Under the pieces are notes generated by a model. The model was not told the DNA's origin and did no database searches. It worked only from the letters and a program-made list of their open reading frames with translations. Both the position numbers and the translations under genes were made by a program. A stretch of 6,844 bases of DNA from Muribaculaceae bacterium (GTDB lineage Bacteria; Pseudomonadota; Alphaproteobacteria; Rs-D84). The stretch covers positions 1 to 6,844 of the forward strand of contig JAMPEH010000127.1 of the NCBI GenBank assembly GCA_023665245.1, given 5' to 3'. Below are positions 5,167 to 6,844 of this stretch, in pieces. The stretch's first letter is position 1. Every line of letters starts with the position of its first letter.

Positions 5167-5169
5167 GAC

Positions 5170-5246
5170 TGGTGTGCCTGTCGGGAATCGAACCCGAAAC
5201 CTACAGCGTCGGAGGCTGTCACTCTATCCAATTGCGCTACAGACAC
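5170..5246 (-). tRNA. tRNA-Arg (anticodon CCG)
   Basis: A 77-nt gene including the encoded CCA. The acceptor stem GTGTCTG/CAGGCAC has one G-U pair. The anticodon stem is ACAGC/GCTGT with loop CTCCGAC, giving anticodon CCG (5210-5212), which reads the arginine codon CGG. The T-arm is TCGGG, TTCGAAT, CCCGA. Two oddities are a G-A mismatch in the D-stem (GCGC against GAGT) and C rather than A at position 38 of the anticodon loop. The gene has its own promoter and terminator, so it is a single-gene unit. Its 3' end faces the accessory block. Confidence 0.95.
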
Positions 5247-5259
5247 CCGTTTGCAATCC

Positions 5260-5296
5260 GCAATGCGCAATTAAGGAATATATTATTGCGTAATGC
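5260..5296. repeat. Imperfect inverted repeat in the tRNA leader
   Basis: GCAATGCGCAAT (5260-5271) and ATTGCGTAATGC (5285-5296) form an inverted repeat with 10 of 12 pairs and an AT-rich 13-nt loop. It lies between the promoter and the mature 5' end of the tRNA, so it would be part of the precursor removed by RNase P. It may be a decayed intergenic repeat element. Confidence 0.5.
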
Positions 5297-5318
5297 AGAA
5301 TCGGCAGTTGCGGTTTAT

Positions 5319-5347
5319 ATTATATACTTTGCGCGGCGAAAAATCAA
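5319..5347 (-). promoter_or_regulatory. Sigma-A promoter of tRNA-Arg
   Basis: In minus-strand reading TTGATT (5342-5347), a 17-bp spacer and a perfect TATAAT (5319-5324). Transcription would start near 5312 with about 65 nt of 5' precursor. It lies downstream of the pepT stop codon. No convincing terminator separates the two, so pepT read-through into the tRNA is possible. Confidence 0.8.
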
Positions 5348-5410
5348 CCTTTTACGCAGGCGTTTAAAAGGGTTTAAAGCCCGAACGGCGTTTTCGTGAC
5401 CGCGAAAATT

Positions 5411-6622
5411 TCAGCTCCTCGCGTAGGCGGCGACTATCCCCTTTAAAATCTCCACCACCTTTTGCATATGCTGCACCGAAACAAACTCGTTCAGCCCGTG
5501 CGCGTTGTGCCCGCCCGTGCAGATATTGGGGCACGGCAAGCCCATAAACGACAGCGACGACCCGTCCGTACCGCCGCGTATCGGGCATACGATAGGCGCA
5601 ACCCCAACTGCCAGCATGGCGCTTACGGCATTTTCGATTAAATGCTTATGCGGCAATATTACCTCGGCACAGTTGTAATATTGGTCGCGCATGGTAAGCT
5701 TTACCCGCCCGCCGTACCTTTTATTCAGCGCGTCCACGGCACCGTATATGAACGCCTTACGTTCCTCGAATTTTTGCCTGTCGTGGTCGCGGATAATGCC
5801 GTGCACCGTGCAGTTTTCGACTCCGCCCTCAATTTCCGTGATAAAATAGTATCCCTCTCTGCCCTCGGTCGTTTCGGGGCGTTCGGCGGCGGGCAGAGCA
5901 TTTATAAACACGTTGGCAACGCAGACGGCGTTTATCATCTTGCCCTTCGCCGCGCCGGGGTGAATATTCACGCCCGAAATCTTCAAATCGAAGCACGCGC
6001 CGTTAAACGTTTCGTAGGTTATCTCGCCCAGCTCCTCGCCGTCGACCGTGTACGCAAAATCGCACCCGAATTTTTCGACGTCGAAAAGCTTAGCCCCGTG
6101 CCCTATTTCCTCGTCGGGCGTAAACGCAATGCCTATCTTGCCGTGCTTTACTTCGGGGTGCGAGACGAGGTATTCCGCAAGCGACATAATCTCGGCAACG
6201 CCCGCCTTGTCGTCCGCACCGAGCACCGTCGTGCCGTCGCTCGTGATTATATCCTGCCCCGCAAGAGTATTCAAAACGGGGAACTTTTCAGGGCTGATTT
6301 TGCCCGTTGACAGGCATATATCCCCGCCCGAATAGCTTTTGTGCACCATGGGCTTGACGCCCGAACCGCTCGGTTTATCCACCGTGTCGATATGCGCGAT
6401 AAAGCCGATTGAAAACTTAGTTTCGCAGTTCGCGGGAATGCACGAATAGACGTACGCGTTTTCGGTGACTTCCACATTCAGCCCCATAGCTTTAAGCTCT
6501 TTGCAAAGCAGAGCGGCAAGGTTTTTCTGGCACTCTGTCGAGGGCGTATTGTCGAAATTGCTCTCGTCGCTCGGCGTGTCGATTTGCACATAACGTAAAA
6601 ATTTTTCTTCAACGTTTTCCAT
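5411..6622 (-). CDS. pepT: Peptidase T (tripeptide aminopeptidase, M20B)
   Basis: A 403-residue cytosolic zinc aminopeptidase that removes the N-terminal residue from tripeptides in peptide recycling. The length matches the family (about 405-410), and every metal and catalytic motif is present: HIDT (His77, Asp79), GADDKAG (bridging Asp137), PDEEIG (catalytic Glu171, ligand Glu172), TVDGEELGE (Asp194) and GGHNAHG (His375). The dimerisation/lid domain lies between about 210 and 320, starting at GVNIHPG (218-223), and IRGGTDGS (348-355) holds the substrate-binding arginine region. The start fits the usual N-terminal helix (VEEKFLRYVQIDTPSDE). The ribosome binding site is poor, only an AGG about 11 nt upstream, and no clear promoter was found in the repeat-rich DNA above it. 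There is no signal peptide. The gene is GC-richer than the accessory block and looks like host chromosome. Confidence 0.95.
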   Translation of the reverse strand: MENVEEKFLRYVQIDTPSDESNFDNTPSTECQKNLAALLCKELKAMGLNVEVTENAYVYSCIPANCETKFSIGFIAHIDTVDKPSGSGVKPMVHKSYSGGDICLSTGKISPEKFPVLNTLAGQDIITSDGTTVLGADDKAGVAEIMSLAEYLVSHPEVKHGKIGIAFTPDEEIGHGAKLFDVEKFGCDFAYTVDGEELGEITYETFNGACFDLKISGVNIHPGAAKGKMINAVCVANVFINALPAAERPETTEGREGYYFITEIEGGVENCTVHGIIRDHDRQKFEERKAFIYGAVDALNKRYGGRVKLTMRDQYYNCAEVILPHKHLIENAVSAMLAVGVAPIVCPIRGGTDGSSLSFMGLPCPNICTGGHNAHGLNEFVSVQHMQKVVEILKGIVAAYARS

Positions 6623-6640
6623 AATTGATAACCTGTTGTT

Positions 6641-6675
6641 AATGTAGAATTTAGAATTAAGAATGTAGAATTGAG
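6641..6675. repeat. AT-rich intergenic repeat (right copy, inverted)
   Basis: TAGAATTTAGAATTAAGAAT and neighbouring bases are the inverted counterpart of the 14-mer repeat at 56-83. Thirteen bases are identical (6653-6665). It lies in the pepT leader region, and any pepT promoter would have to lie in or next to it. Confidence 0.5.
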
Positions 6676-6686
6676 GTAGGATAAAT

Positions 6687-6780
6687 CAACCTCTATCCCC
6701 TCTTCAAGGTACCCTTCTCACACGCCGTTTTCCTTACGGCGTGTGAGAAGGGTGGCGCCGTAGGCGACGGAAGAGGGTTG
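6687..6780. repeat. MITE-like hairpin repeat upstream of pepT
   Basis: A perfect 16-bp inverted repeat (6712-6727 with 6737-6752, 9-nt loop) sits inside imperfect outer arms, CAACCTC at 6687-6693 against GAGGGTTG at 6773-6780. The right half carries GGTGGCGCCGTAGGCGACGG, a motif style seen in dispersed clostridial intergenic repeats. It has no coding capacity and would fold as one long hairpin. Confidence 0.6.
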
Positions 6781-6802
6781 TGCAAATTCGCCCGCAATTA
6801 AG

Positions 6803-6844
6803 CCTTCCCCCTACGTGGGGAAGGTGGCACTGCCATAAGGCAGT
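6803..6844. repeat. Double-hairpin intergenic repeat (right copy)
   Basis: CCTTCCCC/GGGGAAGG (6803-6810 with 6817-6824), then TGGC, then ACTGCC/GGCAGT (6829-6834 with 6839-6844). The first hairpin matches the one at 17-37 and the second differs, so the unit is a constant hairpin plus a variable hairpin. It runs to the window edge and may continue. Confidence 0.6.

Noticed and set aside
5172..5399. A plus-strand frame beginning MCLSGIEPETYSVGG
   Set aside because: This is the translation of the reverse of a tRNA gene, a common annotation artefact.
5391..5408. A TTTTCG/CGAAAA hairpin directly after the pepT stop as its terminator
   Set aside because: The stem is short and no U-run follows it on the minus strand, so it is not a convincing intrinsic terminator.
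5642..6310. A 222-codon plus-strand open frame opposite pepT
   Set aside because: It is antisense to the conserved catalytic motifs of peptidase T, shows no protein family pattern and has no ribosome binding site. It is a shadow of the GC-rich gene.
1..6844. CRISPR array, transposase or integrase
   Set aside because: No regularly spaced direct repeats and no recombinase motifs were found on either strand. The direct repeats present are only the AT-rich 14-mer and the duplication inside the membrane-protein gene.

Overview
The window looks like chromosomal DNA of a low-to-mid GC member of the Bacillota, probably a gut-type Clostridia. The reasons are AGGAGG-type ribosome binding sites, near-consensus sigma-A promoters with 17-bp spacers, a CCA-encoding tRNA, a PepT-family peptidase, and small GC-rich palindromic repeats between genes. 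The species cannot be named from the sequence.

Layout. Bases 1-90 hold intergenic palindromic and AT-rich repeats. A DUF2188 small protein (173-400, minus, with a strong promoter and terminator) is divergent from a GtrA-like membrane protein (574-1131, plus). A convergent GC hairpin separates GtrA from an NTF2/lumazine-binding-like protein (1257-1640, minus). That gene is divergent from an HxlR-family regulator (1764-2102, plus). Their shared 123-bp spacer carries two opposed promoters and nested palindromes, which suggests that the regulator controls both genes.

Bases 2103 to about 5100 form an AT-richer accessory block made largely of fragments. It holds a DUF3800 gene (2151-2828, minus) behind its own promoter and a structured leader of about 75 nt. 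Next come a 5'-truncated N-6 DNA methylase remnant (about 3001-3306, plus) with a small unknown gene 12 bp downstream (3319-3570), and a 20-bp bidirectional hairpin terminator. Last is an orphan Rhs carboxy-terminal cassette on the minus strand (4117-5091), followed after 17 bp by a membrane protein (3698-4099) made of two tandem copies of one unit. The cassette reads as a displaced toxin tip plus immunity gene, with a glycine/alanine/valine-rich membrane-type tip instead of a recognisable enzyme.

The block ends about 40 bp past the terminator of tRNA-Arg(CCG) (5170-5246, minus), so the tRNA 3' side faces the accessory DNA as at many integration hotspots. No integrase or att repeat is visible. 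Beyond the tRNA lies an intact peptidase T gene (5411-6622, minus), then more of the palindromic and AT-rich repeats seen at the left edge.

The most interesting parts are the DUF3800 leader, which has a terminator-like hairpin and U7 directly against the ATG and no Shine-Dalgarno, and the Rhs tip paired with a duplicated membrane protein.
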